Shown here: one piece after another, positions 33,340 to 45,723 of the stretch | How positions within the stretch are numbered: the first letter of the stretch is position 1 | Layout: every line of letters starts with the position of its first letter | Assembly (NCBI RefSeq): GCF_001513975.1 | Contig: NZ_KQ947987.1 | Location: forward strand, 560,945-624,944 | DNA: 64,000 bases | DNA from: Streptomyces curacoi | GTDB lineage: Bacteria > Actinomycetota > Actinomycetes > Streptomycetales > Streptomycetaceae | Direction of reading: 5' to 3' | Program-made: the position numbers and the translations under genes | Notes under the pieces: model-generated | Told to the model about the DNA's origin: nothing | Databases searched by the model: none | Seen by the model: the letters and a program-made list of their open reading frames with translations, nothing else

Positions 33340-35083
33340 ACTCGCCGCCACCCACGGCCCCGTGTGGAAGGAAGTCACCACCGACCGTGGGGCCCTGTGC
33401 CGCCTGGCCGGCTGGTCAGCGCTGTCCGTGCTGCCCGTCCTGGTGCAGGGACATATGATCCGCCTCGCCAGCGACCGGGGGTTTCTCGCCGGCACCCCAC
33501 GGGACGGCGTCGCCTATCTGGTCCTGGCCATGGCCGCCTTCGTCCTCGGCGCCCTTGCCACCCGCCATACGCTTCGTTCCCTGACACAGATCGTCGAGCC
33601 CCTGCGGGACCGGCTGATGCGCAGGGTGATCACTGCCGAGATTCACGGCGCTGTCGACAGCCCCCACCGGACCGGCTCCTCGGCGGTGGCACGGCTTGCC
33701 GGGCAGATCGAGGTGGTACGCGACCTGGTGGGCGGGCTGCTGGCCTCGGCGCTGTCCCTCGTTTTCACCACCGTCGCAGCCACGCTCGGGCTGTTGGCCC
33801 TCCACCCGCTGCTGGCCGCCCTGATCATCGTTCCGGTCCTTGCCGCACTGGCCCTGGTCACCGCGCTTGTCCCGGTGCTCTACTCCCGTCAGCGCAAGGT
33901 GCTGTATGCCGAGGAAGAGGTTGCGGCGATCACGACCTGGGCGGTGGAAGGCACCCGTGACGCCATCGCGTGCGGCGCCGAGGACCGCGTTGCCGCCGAC
34001 GTGCTCGACGCTGTGGAGCGGCAGGCCGACTGTGAGCGGGCGCTGGCCAGGGCACAGGCTCTGCGCACGGCCGCTGTGGCAATCGGGCTGCACCTGCCGC
34101 CGCTGCTGCTCATCGCCGCCGCCGGCAGCCTCACAGGCCACGGCATCACCGCCGGAGCTCTGCTTGGCGCCGGAGCCTACATCCTCAGCGGCATCGCTCC
34201 GGCCTTGCGCCAGTTCGTGTCTGCCGTCGGCTCCTCCGGCCTGAAGCTGGCCGTTGTCATGCAGAAGGTGGCCGCCGCCGGCTCCCGGCCGGCTTCCCGT
34301 GCACACGGCACCAAGCCGCCCCAGGCTCCACGGGGGAGCGATCTGGAGCTGCGGGATGTCTCCTTCGGCTACGGGCCGCACGCTCGTGTGATCGACGCCT
34401 TGAGCCTGCGTCTGGAGCCCGGCAGCCGCCTCGCGGTCGTGGGCCCCAGCGGTGTCGGCAAGTCCACCCTCGCTGATCTCATCACCGGTGCCCTCACCCC
34501 TGACACCGGCCATGTGCTCCTGGGCGGCGTGCCAGTGAACACGCTGAGCGGACAAGCCCGGCGCGATCACATCGCGGTGGTACCGCAGGACGCTTACGTA
34601 TTCGCCGGAACGCTGCGCGACAACCTCACCTACCTCGCCCCCCACACCACCGACCACGACCTCGACACCGCGCTCTCCCGCTTCCGGTTGGGCCCCCTGG
34701 CGGAACGGCTCGGCGGAAACGACACGCCATTCGACCCGAACAGCCTGTCCGCCGGAGAGCGCCAGCTGATCGCGCTGGCCCGTGCCGACCTGCAAGCCGC
34801 ACCGGTCATCGTCCTCGACGAGGCGACCAGCGCCCTCGACGCTGATGCCGAAGCCCGCGCCGAGCAGGCCGTGTACGCGCGCGGCGGAACGGTCGTGGTG
34901 ATCGCCCACCGCATCAGCTCCGCCATGCGCGCCGACGCCATCCTCGTCCTGGACGCAGAGCGCGCCGACATCGGGACCCACGACGAGTTGCTCAAGCGCT
35001 CACCGCTCTACGCCGACCTCGTCGGCCACTGGCACGGCACCACCACGCCGCCCGACCACAAGCCCACCCCCGTCACCCTGTAA
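33329..35083 (+). CDS. lanT2: ABC exporter half-transporter, catalytically complete
   Basis: The 584-residue product has a membrane domain (about 20-310) and a canonical ATPase domain: GPSGVGKSTL (Walker A near 373), LSAGERQ (signature near 472), VIVLDEATSALD (Walker B with Glu) and VVVIAHRISSA (H-loop). It complements the degenerate site of the preceding protein, so the two should form a heterodimer. AAGGAG lies 8 nt before the ATG, inside the 3' end of the partner gene, which implies coupled translation. Confidence 0.9.
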   Translation: MSPELAATHGPVWKEVTTDRGALCRLAGWSALSVLPVLVQGHMIRLASDRGFLAGTPRDGVAYLVLAMAAFVLGALATRHTLRSLTQIVEPLRDRLMRRVITAEIHGAVDSPHRTGSSAVARLAGQIEVVRDLVGGLLASALSLVFTTVAATLGLLALHPLLAALIIVPVLAALALVTALVPVLYSRQRKVLYAEEEVAAITTWAVEGTRDAIACGAEDRVAADVLDAVERQADCERALARAQALRTAAVAIGLHLPPLLLIAAAGSLTGHGITAGALLGAGAYILSGIAPALRQFVSAVGSSGLKLAVVMQKVAAAGSRPASRAHGTKPPQAPRGSDLELRDVSFGYGPHARVIDALSLRLEPGSRLAVVGPSGVGKSTLADLITGALTPDTGHVLLGGVPVNTLSGQARRDHIAVVPQDAYVFAGTLRDNLTYLAPHTTDHDLDTALSRFRLGPLAERLGGNDTPFDPNSLSAGERQLIALARADLQAAPVIVLDEATSALDADAEARAEQAVYARGGTVVVIAHRISSAMRADAILVLDAERADIGTHDELLKRSPLYADLVGHWHGTTTPPDHKPTPVTL

Positions 35084-35103
35084 CCCTCGCACCCAAGGAC
35101 ACC

Positions 35104-37296
35104 ATGCCCGCGCCGTCCCCTCACGGCCACCTGCCGGCCTACCCGAACGCCCCCCGTCTCGACCTGGTCGAAAACCTCCACCAGCATCAGATCGCCGACC
35201 CCTACCGCTGGCTGGAAGACCCCGTCTCCCCCGCCACCCGGCAGTGGCTCGCCGCACAGGACGACCTGTTCACCGCCACACGCGCCACCTGGACTGAGCG
35301 CCACCGCTTCGCGCAGCGGCTGTCCGGCCTGTCCGCCACCACCATGTCCGGCCCGCCCGTCTGGCGTGGCGGACGGCGCTTCACCAAGCGTTACGCCCCC
35401 GGCCGGCAGCACCCGGCCATCTACGTCACCAAGCCGTTCTGCGACGACGAGCGCGCCCTGCTCGACCCCCTCGCCCTGGACCCCTCAGGTCGCACCACGC
35501 TCGCACGCTGGTACCCGTCACCCGACGGCGACCTCGTCGCCTATCAGACCGAACAAAACGGCACCGAACACTGTCTGCTGCACGTCATCGAAACGGACAC
35601 CGGCCGGCTCATCGACGGCCCGATCGACCGCTGCCGCTACTCGCCCATAGCCTGGCTGCCCGACAGTAAGTCCTTCTACTTCGTACGCACGGATGCCGAC
35701 GTGCCCACGGGCGAGGAGTCCTATCACCGCCGCGTCTGGCTGCACCACCTGGGCCAGGACCCTGACGACGACGCTCTCGTCTTCGGCACCGGCCACGACC
35801 CGCGCAGTTACTTCGCCCTTTCCCTGAGCGCCGACGGCCGCTGGCTGATCATCGCCTCCACTGTCGGAACAGCGCCCGGCAACCGGGCATGGATCGCCGA
35901 CCTGCACGCCTCACCCATGGACGATCCGGAATTCCAGCCGATCCAGACCTCCCCCCATGCGCAGACCATGCCCCAGACCGGGCCCGATGGCCGGCTCTAC
36001 CTGCTGACCGATCTCGACGCGCCCCGCGGCAAACTCTGCGTGGCCGACCCCGCCGACCCCCAGGAGTGGACCGAGCTGCTGCCCGAGGACCCCGAGGCCG
36101 TACTCGGCGGCATCATGCTCCTCGACTCACCCGACATGGCTGCCCCGCAGCTCATAGCCGTCCGCCAGCGCCACGCCACGGCCGAGCTGGCCATCCACGA
36201 CCCGCACACCGGTGAGCGGACCGGCACCGTGCCCCTGCCCGGACCAGGCGCACTGGCCGGCGTCTCCCAGCGCGGGGAAGGCGGACATGAGATGTGGATC
36301 GGCTACACCGACTACACCACCCCGCCCCGCATCCTGCACTACGACGCCCGCACCGGACACACCCGGCCCTGGACCGACCCTCATCACCAGGCGCTCTCCC
36401 GCAACGTGCAGACCCACCAGGTCAGCTACGCCTCCAAAGACGGCACCGAAGTGCGCATGCTGATCATCGCCCCGTCACGCAGCACCTCGCCGGGTGGTAC
36501 GGCGTCCGACACGGAGCCCGCGACGATCCCGGGCATGCCGCCAGACCGGCCCCGCCCGACGATCCTGTACGGCTACGGAGGCTTCGGCCTGCCCATGGCA
36601 CCCCAGTATTCGCCCGACATCCTCGCCTGGGTCGAAGCAGGCGGCATCTACGCCGTCGCCGGCATCCGCGGCGGCAGCGAGCATGGCGAGCAGTGGCACC
36701 GCGCCGCCATGGGCGCCTCCAAGCAGAACAGCTTCGACGACTTCCACTCCGCGGCCGAATACTTGATCACCCATGGCTGGACCACCCCTGAGCGACTCGG
36801 GATTCACGGCACGTCCAACGGCGGACTGCTAGTCGGAGCCGCCCTCACACAGCGCCCCGACCTTTACCGCGCGGTCGTGTGCTCCGCCCCCCTCCTCGAC
36901 ATGGTGCGCTACGAGAAGTCCGGCCTAGGACCGACCTGGACCCCGGAATACGGCACAGCCGGCGATCCTGAACAGCTCAACTGGTTGCTGGCCTACTCCC
37001 CCTATCACCACGTACAAGAAGGAGCACAGTACCCGGCCGTACTCTTCACCACCTTCGATCAGGACACCCGAGTCGATCCACTCCACGCCCGCAAAATGTG
37101 CGCAGCACTCCAGCACGCCACCACCGCAACGCTCGACGACCGCCCCGTCCTGCTGCGGCGCGAAGCCGACACCGGGCACGGAGCACGTTCAGCCGGCCGG
37201 ACCATCGACCACTCGGCCGACACCCTGGCCTTCTTCGCCGCCCAACTCGGCCTCAGCGCCCGCGCCAGGCAGACCCAGGGAGAACCGCCGCACTGA
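35104..37296 (+). CDS. prolyl oligopeptidase (S9A), probable lanthipeptide leader peptidase
   Basis: The 730-residue product has a seven-bladed propeller (about 75-440) and an alpha/beta hydrolase domain. The triad is [12 protein letters not shown] (Ser near 571), DQDTRVDP (Asp near 656) and DTGHGARS (His near 693); [12 protein letters not shown] and [20 protein letters not shown] are standard family blocks. No signal peptide is present, so it acts in the cytoplasm. In the flavipeptin cluster of Kribbella the related FlaP removes a class III leader after Pro. Here all three precursors have Pro at position 18, next to the first ring. It follows the exporter genes by 20 nt and ends the operon; a strong terminator follows. 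Confidence 0.88.
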   Translation: MPAPSPHGHLPAYPNAPRLDLVENLHQHQIADPYRWLEDPVSPATRQWLAAQDDLFTATRATWTERHRFAQRLSGLSATTMSGPPVWRGGRRFTKRYAPGRQHPAIYVTKPFCDDERALLDPLALDPSGRTTLARWYPSPDGDLVAYQTEQNGTEHCLLHVIETDTGRLIDGPIDRCRYSPIAWLPDSKSFYFVRTDADVPTGEESYHRRVWLHHLGQDPDDDALVFGTGHDPRSYFALSLSADGRWLIIASTVGTAPGNRAWIADLHASPMDDPEFQPIQTSPHAQTMPQTGPDGRLYLLTDLDAPRGKLCVADPADPQEWTELLPEDPEAVLGGIMLLDSPDMAAPQLIAVRQRHATAELAIHDPHTGERTGTVPLPGPGALAGVSQRGEGGHEMWIGYTDYTTPPRILHYDARTGHTRPWTDPHHQALSRNVQTHQVSYASKDGTEVRMLIIAPSRSTSPGGTASDTEPATIPGMPPDRPRPTILYGYGGFGLPMAPQYSPDILAWVEAGGIYAVAGIRGGSEHGEQWHRAAMGASKQNSFDDFHSAAEYLITHGWTTPERLGIHGTSNGGLLVGAALTQRPDLYRAVVCSAPLLDMVRYEKSGLGPTWTPEYGTAGDPEQLNWLLAYSPYHHVQEGAQYPAVLFTTFDQDTRVDPLHARKMCAALQHATTATLDDRPVLLRREADTGHGARSAGRTIDHSADTLAFFAAQLGLSARARQTQGEPPH

Positions 37297-37325
37297 CCTG
37301 CACGTCACCTGGCTGACCCCGACGA

Positions 37326-37361
37326 GGTGGTGGGCACCACCATCCGGTGGTGCCCACCACC
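37326..37361 (+). terminator. strong terminator of the lanthipeptide operon
   Basis: GGTGGTGGGCACCACC (37326-37341) and GGTGGTGCCCACCACC (37346-37361) are perfect 16-bp complements around the loop ATCC, 30 nt after the peptidase stop codon. Confidence 0.8.
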
Positions 37362-37368
37362 CCCGGGG

Positions 37369-37461
37369 TCTCTCCTCCCGGGCCCGGCTGCTGGTCAGCT
37401 CGTGCAGTCGCTGGGCGTGTTCGCCGCGCAGGGCGATGGCGCGGCCGAGCGCGGGAGCCAT
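37369..37461 (-). pseudogene. fragment of a NarL-type histidine kinase
   Basis: About 31 codons read ALGRAIALRGEHAQRLHELT then SSRAREERP on the minus strand. This matches ALGRAIALRSELAARLHELT and GRAREHRL in the intact kinase at 26160-27305. It covers only the segment just before the H box. It is a decayed duplicate or a leftover of a related kinase, fused in frame to the transposase fragment. Confidence 0.7.
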
Positions 37462-37629
37462 GGCCTTCTTCCGCCCACCACCGGGTCTCCGCACCCGGCT
37501 CAAAAGCTCCTCGCCGGGCTCCAACTCGTCCACGCCCTTACGGACCGTCGTCTCGCTCACCTCGGCCGCCCGCGCGACCGCCCGGATACCGCCGTTCCCC
37601 AGGATGGGAACAACACCCCGAAAATTCAC
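37458..37629 (-). mobile_element. remnant of an ISAzo13-type transposase
   Basis: The minus-strand translation contains GNGGIRAVARAAEVSETTVR and GEELLSRVRRPGGGRKKA, the N-terminal HTH and linker pattern I associate with ISAzo13-family transposases. The rest of the transposase and any inverted repeats are missing. It lies between the lanthipeptide operon and a truncated MFS gene, marking a recombination junction. Confidence 0.65.
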
Positions 37630-37643
37630 AGCGATCAGCAGTT

Positions 37644-38156
37644 ATGGACCCCGAAGTCCTTGCTGCCCTCATCGGTGTCCCCGCCAGCCTCAAGCACGAC
37701 CTCGGCCAGGACGACGGCACCGTCATGGCCGTCGGCGCGCTCGGCACGATCACCGGTGCCCTGCTGGTGGCCCTGGTCCGCCGCCGGCTCGGCTTCGGAG
37801 TGACCTGGACCGGCGCGGTCGCGGTGTGCGGCCTCTCTTTCGCCGGGCTCGGCTGGGCAGGGGACGTACCGGTCGTCGCGGCCCTGAGCGCGGCCTTCCT
37901 GGCCTGCGTCGCCATGGCCGGCACCTGCTCGATGTCGCTGCGCCAGGAGGTGACGCCCGAGCCGTTGCTGGGCCGGGTCACCTCCGCGTTCTGGACCCTG
38001 CACTACTCGGCGGCCCCGATCGGCGCGGCCGTCCTCACCTGGGCCGCGGAACGGCACGGCACGGCCCCCGTCGGCCTGGTCGCCGGCGGGTGCTGCGTAC
38101 TGATCGCGGTCGTCGCCCTCTTCACCCCGGTACGGCGGTCGGACCGCCGCCCCTGA
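37644..38156 (+). pseudogene. truncated MFS transporter (C-terminal part only)
   Basis: The frame encodes about 170 residues equal to the second half of a drug-efflux MFS protein: GTVMAVGALGTITGALLVAL (helix 7/8 region), VPVVAALSAAFLACVAMAGT, LRQEVTPEPLLGRVTSAFWT (the characteristic loop) and APVGLVAGGCCVLIAVVALF. The first six helices are absent, and the sequence upstream is the transposase remnant. It is therefore a truncated gene, not a short protein family. Confidence 0.8.
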
Positions 38157-38193
38157 CCGCACGGCCCCCGCGCCGGGAGTGCCCACCTGTCCG

Positions 38194-38994
38194 TCACCCG
38201 TTCACCCCCGTGTAGTGCCGCAGCGCCCACCGCCACAGCACGCGCGCCCCCAGATACGCCAGCACGCCCAGCAGCGGTGAGGACGCCGCCAGCCAGTGGG
38301 GGACGGCGGTGTCGTGCCCGGTGAGGACGGCGGCCGGGAAGTAGGCGACGAACGCGAGCGGCAGGGCGAAGGTCAGGAAGCCGCCCACCGCTTTCGGCAG
38401 CACGTTCAGCGGATAGCTGCCGAAGGTGCCGAGCAGCTCCTCCAGCCAGCGGCTCCAGTAGTCCGCGGCCGGGAAGCGCAGGGCGGCCGAGGCCAGCCCC
38501 GTGAACAGGGCCGCCTCCAGCAGCATCCCGCCGATGACCGCGGCGATCAGATACGAGACCCGGCCCGCCGTCCAGTGCAGGTCGCTGCGGCTGACCGCGC
38601 CCGCCATCAGGCCCGCCGCCACCATCAGATCGCCGATCGCGTTGGTCGGGAAGTAGGCCAGCTGGACCTGGCGGTGCACCGGCATCGGCCGCAGCAGATA
38701 GACGTCGATCCGGCCCTCCTGGATCTGCCGGCCGACGAGGTGCATACGCCCCAGCAGCAGCACGAACAACCCGTGGGCGAGCATCCGGATCGCCGGGATC
38801 AGCAGCACGTCCGAGCTGTCCCAGCCGCCCATCCCGGTGAACCGCGCCAGCAGCACCGTCGCGAACACGATGACCGACACCTGCCAGATCGCGCCGGCCG
38901 CGATGTTCAGCAGGAACTCGGTGCGGTACTCCATCGCGGCACGGATGTTGAGCAGCGAGATCCGCCACACGATGCGCAGAGCCCTCAGCGACAT
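38194..38994 (-). CDS. ABC-2 type permease (1)
   Basis: The 266-residue product has about six membrane helices and resembles ABC-2 permeases of the type found in pairs with one ATPase (SLRALRIVWRISLLNIRAAM, then YRTEFLLNIAAGAIWQVSVI; cytoplasmic motif GRQIQEGRIDVYLLRPMPV). The LLRPxP motif is typical of this group. It starts 1 nt after the other permease stops. The exported compound is unknown. The pathway may be inactive if the ATPase frameshift is real. Confidence 0.85.
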   Translation of the reverse strand: MSLRALRIVWRISLLNIRAAMEYRTEFLLNIAAGAIWQVSVIVFATVLLARFTGMGGWDSSDVLLIPAIRMLAHGLFVLLLGRMHLVGRQIQEGRIDVYLLRPMPVHRQVQLAYFPTNAIGDLMVAAGLMAGAVSRSDLHWTAGRVSYLIAAVIGGMLLEAALFTGLASAALRFPAADYWSRWLEELLGTFGSYPLNVLPKAVGGFLTFALPLAFVAYFPAAVLTGHDTAVPHWLAASSPLLGVLAYLGARVLWRWALRHYTGVNG

Positions 38995-38995
38995 C

Positions 38996-39799
38996 TCAGC
39001 CTCCCTGCGAGATCACGCGCCGCGCGGCCCGCCGCCACACCCACCGGGTGAGCAGCGCCAGCACGACGACCCACGCGGCCTGGACGGCCAACTCGGCCCC
39101 CGCCTCGGACAGTTCGATCCGGCCGACATAGAGCGACAGCGGCACGCTCAGCGTCGCCTGGAACGGCAGGAAACCGCTCAGCGTGAGGAACCAGTCCGGG
39201 AAGTACCACAGCGGCGCGTACACCCCGGACAGCAGGTTCTGCGCGAAGATCAGGATCAGCAGCGCGGAGTTGTTGCGGATGGTGAAGAAGCACAGCTGGT
39301 CGAGGACGAGCAGGACGTAGTACAGGACCCACTGGCCGAGCAGCATGCTCACCGCGAACACCCCGGCCACGGCGGCCGACCTCGGGGGTTCCGCGACACC
39401 CGCGGCGAGGCAGACCGCGTATCCGCCCAGTGCCCACGCCAGCCCGTACAGCTGCTCGCCGAGGGCGCGCAGGGCGTAGTAGCGCTGGGGCGGGAGCGGG
39501 CGCAGGTACCAGTAGACGATCGTGCCGTAGTGCATGTGCTGGATCACGGTGTCCCGGCCCGTGAACTGGTCCAACTCCCTGAGCCGGGAGGCGAGTACGG
39601 CCATCACGGCGTAGCTGATCGCCTGCTCGCGGCTCAGCCCCGCGGTGGTGCCGGTCTGCGCGTACAGGCCGTGCCACAGGGACGCCACCAGGACCACCTG
39701 CACGGTCAGCCGGAGCAGGACGGCGGTCATCCGGGGCGGTGTGTGCAACTCGCCGAGCGGGGTGACGCGGGCGGCGCGCCAGGCGTGGAGCACGGCCAC
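38996..39799 (-). CDS. ABC-2 type permease (2)
   Basis: The 267-residue product is a paralogue of the downstream permease, with about six helices (AVLLRLTVQVVLVASLWHGL, VSMLLGQWVLYYVLLVLDQL, FAQNLLSGVYAPLWYFPDWF) and the motif GTIVYWYLRPLPPQRYYALR. The two permeases would form a heterodimeric channel with the upstream ATPase. It starts 1 nt after the ATPase gene ends. Confidence 0.85.
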   Translation of the reverse strand: MAVLHAWRAARVTPLGELHTPPRMTAVLLRLTVQVVLVASLWHGLYAQTGTTAGLSREQAISYAVMAVLASRLRELDQFTGRDTVIQHMHYGTIVYWYLRPLPPQRYYALRALGEQLYGLAWALGGYAVCLAAGVAEPPRSAAVAGVFAVSMLLGQWVLYYVLLVLDQLCFFTIRNNSALLILIFAQNLLSGVYAPLWYFPDWFLTLSGFLPFQATLSVPLSLYVGRIELSEAGAELAVQAAWVVVLALLTRWVWRRAARRVISQGG

Positions 39800-39800
39800 G

Positions 39801-40809
39801 TCAGGTCCCTTCCCGCTGCGGCTCGCTGTGGACGTAGGCGGCGCGCATCACGTCCTCCAGGTCCGCCTCGTCGATGCCGATGTCCGTCACCTCGAACCGC
39901 TCGACGAGCGCCTTGAGCGCCTGGTGCACGGTCGGCGCGCCCGGCCCGTCGGGACCGAGGACGACCCGCGGGCCGTCCTGCCGCAGCAGCGCGATGCCCG
40001 GCGGCGGGACGACCTCGGCGTGCGCGTCGGCGAGCGTCACCCGCACCTGCCAGGTCGAGCCGAACTTGCGGCGGATCTCGTCGAGGGTGCCGTCCAGGAC
40101 GAGCCGCCCGTGGTTGATCAGGACGACCCGCTCGGCGAGCCGCTCGACCTCCGTCATGTCATGGGTGGTGAGCAGGACCGTACGGCCGCGCTCCTCCACC
40201 TGGTGCCGCAGGAACTCCCGCCACCTGCTCCTTCACCACCACGTCCATGCCGATGGTCGGCTCGTCGAGGAAGACCACCGGCGGGTCGTGCAGCAGGGCT
40301 GCCGCCAGGTCGGAGCGGACGCGCTGGCCGAGGGAGAGGTGACGGACCCGGGTGTCCCAGAAGGAGGAGAGGTCGAGGAGGTCGTCGAACTCCCTCAGCC
40401 GTGCCGCGTGTTCGGCCTTCGGCACCTCGTAGATGTCCCGCAGGATCGCGAACGACTCGCGCACCGGGAGGTCCCACCACAGCTGGGTGCGCTGCCCGAA
40501 CACCGTGCCGATGTTGCGGGCGTTGCGTTCGCGTTCCTCGTACGGCACGACGCCCGCGACCCGGGCGTCGCCGGCGGTGGGGGTGAGGATGCCGGTGAGC
40601 ATCTTGATGGTGGTGGACTTGCCGGCGCCGTTCGGGCCGAGCAGGGCGAGGAGTTCGCCGGAGGCGACGGAGAACGACACGTCGCAGACGGCGTGCTTGG
40701 CGACTCGCTCGGGGTTGACCAGGGAGCGCAGCGCCCCGGCGAAGCCGGGACGGCGGACGGTGGTGTGGAAGGTCCGGGAGAGGCCGCGGACCTCGATGCT
40801 GCCAACCAA
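39801..40809 (-). pseudogene. ABC transporter ATPase split by a +1 frameshift
   Basis: The first part (40809 to about 40222) has GPNGAGKSTTIKMLTGIL (Walker A), LSLGQRVRSDLAAAL (signature) and VVFLDEPTIGMDV (Walker B). After KEQV the frame turns to nonsense and stops at 40159. The second part, in another frame from about 40219, continues REFLRHQVEERGRTVLLTTH with the H-loop DMTEVERLAERVVLINHGRL. Removing one G in GTGGCGGGAG (near 40219-40222) restores a 335-residue ATPase of normal length. The start is a TTG with GGGGAG upstream. The gene is either inactivated or carries a sequencing error, and it heads an operon with two ABC-2 permeases. Confidence 0.85.
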
Positions 40810-40842
40810 CCGGCATCAACTCCCCTGATTCGAAAGAAAACC

Positions 40843-40874
40843 GCGGCCGGTCGGCATGGGTGCCGACCGGCCGC
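40843..40874 (-). terminator. intrinsic terminator of the beta-galactosidase operon
   Basis: GCGGCCGGTCGGCA (40843-40856) and TGCCGACCGGCCGC (40861-40874) form a perfect 14-bp stem with a 4-nt loop. On the minus strand it is followed by GGTTTTCTTTC, a genuine U-rich tail, 60 nt after the lacZ stop. Confidence 0.85.
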
Positions 40875-40911
40875 TGGCGACGCTCCGACACTCTCGGAAA
40901 GTCGATCAATC

Positions 40912-40926
40912 GGTCAATCGATTAAC
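40912..40926. promoter_or_regulatory. operator-like palindrome GTCAATCGATTAAC
   Basis: This AT-richer near-palindrome (12 of 14 positions symmetric) stands out in GC-rich sequence. It lies just beyond the lacZ stop and about 105 bp upstream of the ABC ATPase start. It may belong to the promoter of the ABC operon, but the lacZ terminator lies between them. Its role is unclear. Confidence 0.25.
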
Positions 40927-40933
40927 GGTCTTC

Positions 40934-44737
<3,804 letters not shown>

Positions 44738-44741
<4 letters not shown>

Positions 44742-45703
44742 TTGGACTCCTCACCCCTTCCAAAGCCCATGATCTTGCCCTGGAACAGGGTCACGACGCA
44801 GATCAGCAGGGTGAGGATCACCGCACCGGCGCTGCCCCTGCCGTAGTCCTGCTCCTGGCCGAGGGCGATGTAGTACAGCTCGACGAGGGGCGGCCGGCCC
44901 CAGGTGGTGCGGGCGAGCAGGTTGAAGAACTCGTCGAAGGCCTGGTAGGCGGCGACGAGCAGCAGCAGGATCACGGCCGTCGAGGTGGCCCGCAGCTGCG
45001 GCAGCGTGATGTGGCGGAAGGTCTGCCAGCCCTGCTTGGCGCCGTCGATGGCGGCGGCCTCGTACAGCTCCTTCGGGATGTTCTGCAGCGCGGCCAGGAA
45101 GAGGATCATGTAGAAGCCCGACTGCAGCCACAGACGTGCGGTGACGATCACCAGCCAGTACCACGGGGGATCCGGGTTGGCGAGCCAGGCGATGTTCTCC
45201 ACGCCGAACCAGCCCAGCACAGTGTTCGCCAGACCGAAGCGGACACCGTTGAAGATGGACATCTTCCAGATGAGGGAGGCGGCGACATAGGAGCACGCGG
45301 TCGGCAGGAAGAACACCGACCGGAAGAACGCCCGCATGAAGCGCAGCCGGTTCACCAGGAGTGCCAGGCCCAGCGACAGCGCCCAGGTGGTGGGCACGAT
45401 GATCGCGGCGAACAGGGTGAAGGTGACGAGCGAGCCCATGAAGTCGTCGTTCTGCAGCATCTCCCGGTAGTGGGCGAAGCCGACGAACTCGCTCGGTGTG
45501 ACGGTGAAGCGGGCCTCGAAGAAGCTGAGGTAGATGCTCCAGCCGATGGGGATGTAGACGAAGACGAGGAGACCGGCCAGGAACGGGCCGGTGAAGAGCC
45601 AGAAGTTGAAGGTGCGGCTGCCTCGCAGCCTCCGCCGCGGCCCGGCCTTGGGGGCCTTGGCCTTGGCGGGGCGTGCGAGGTCGCGCGTGGTGGTGGTCGA
45701 CAT
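44738..45703 (-). CDS. sugar ABC transporter permease (MalF-type)
   Basis: The 321-residue product begins with a basic stretch (PAKAKAPKAGPRRRLRGSRT), then six helices starting WLFTGPFLAGLLVFVYIPIG. The EAA loop is ELYEAAAIDGAKQGWQTFRH near residue 225. It pairs with the MalG-type protein. It starts 20 nt after the binding-protein gene. No ATPase is encoded here, so a shared ATPase such as MsiK would be needed. Confidence 0.9.
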
Positions 45704-45723
45704 GGCGCGATCCGTCCGGGGGC

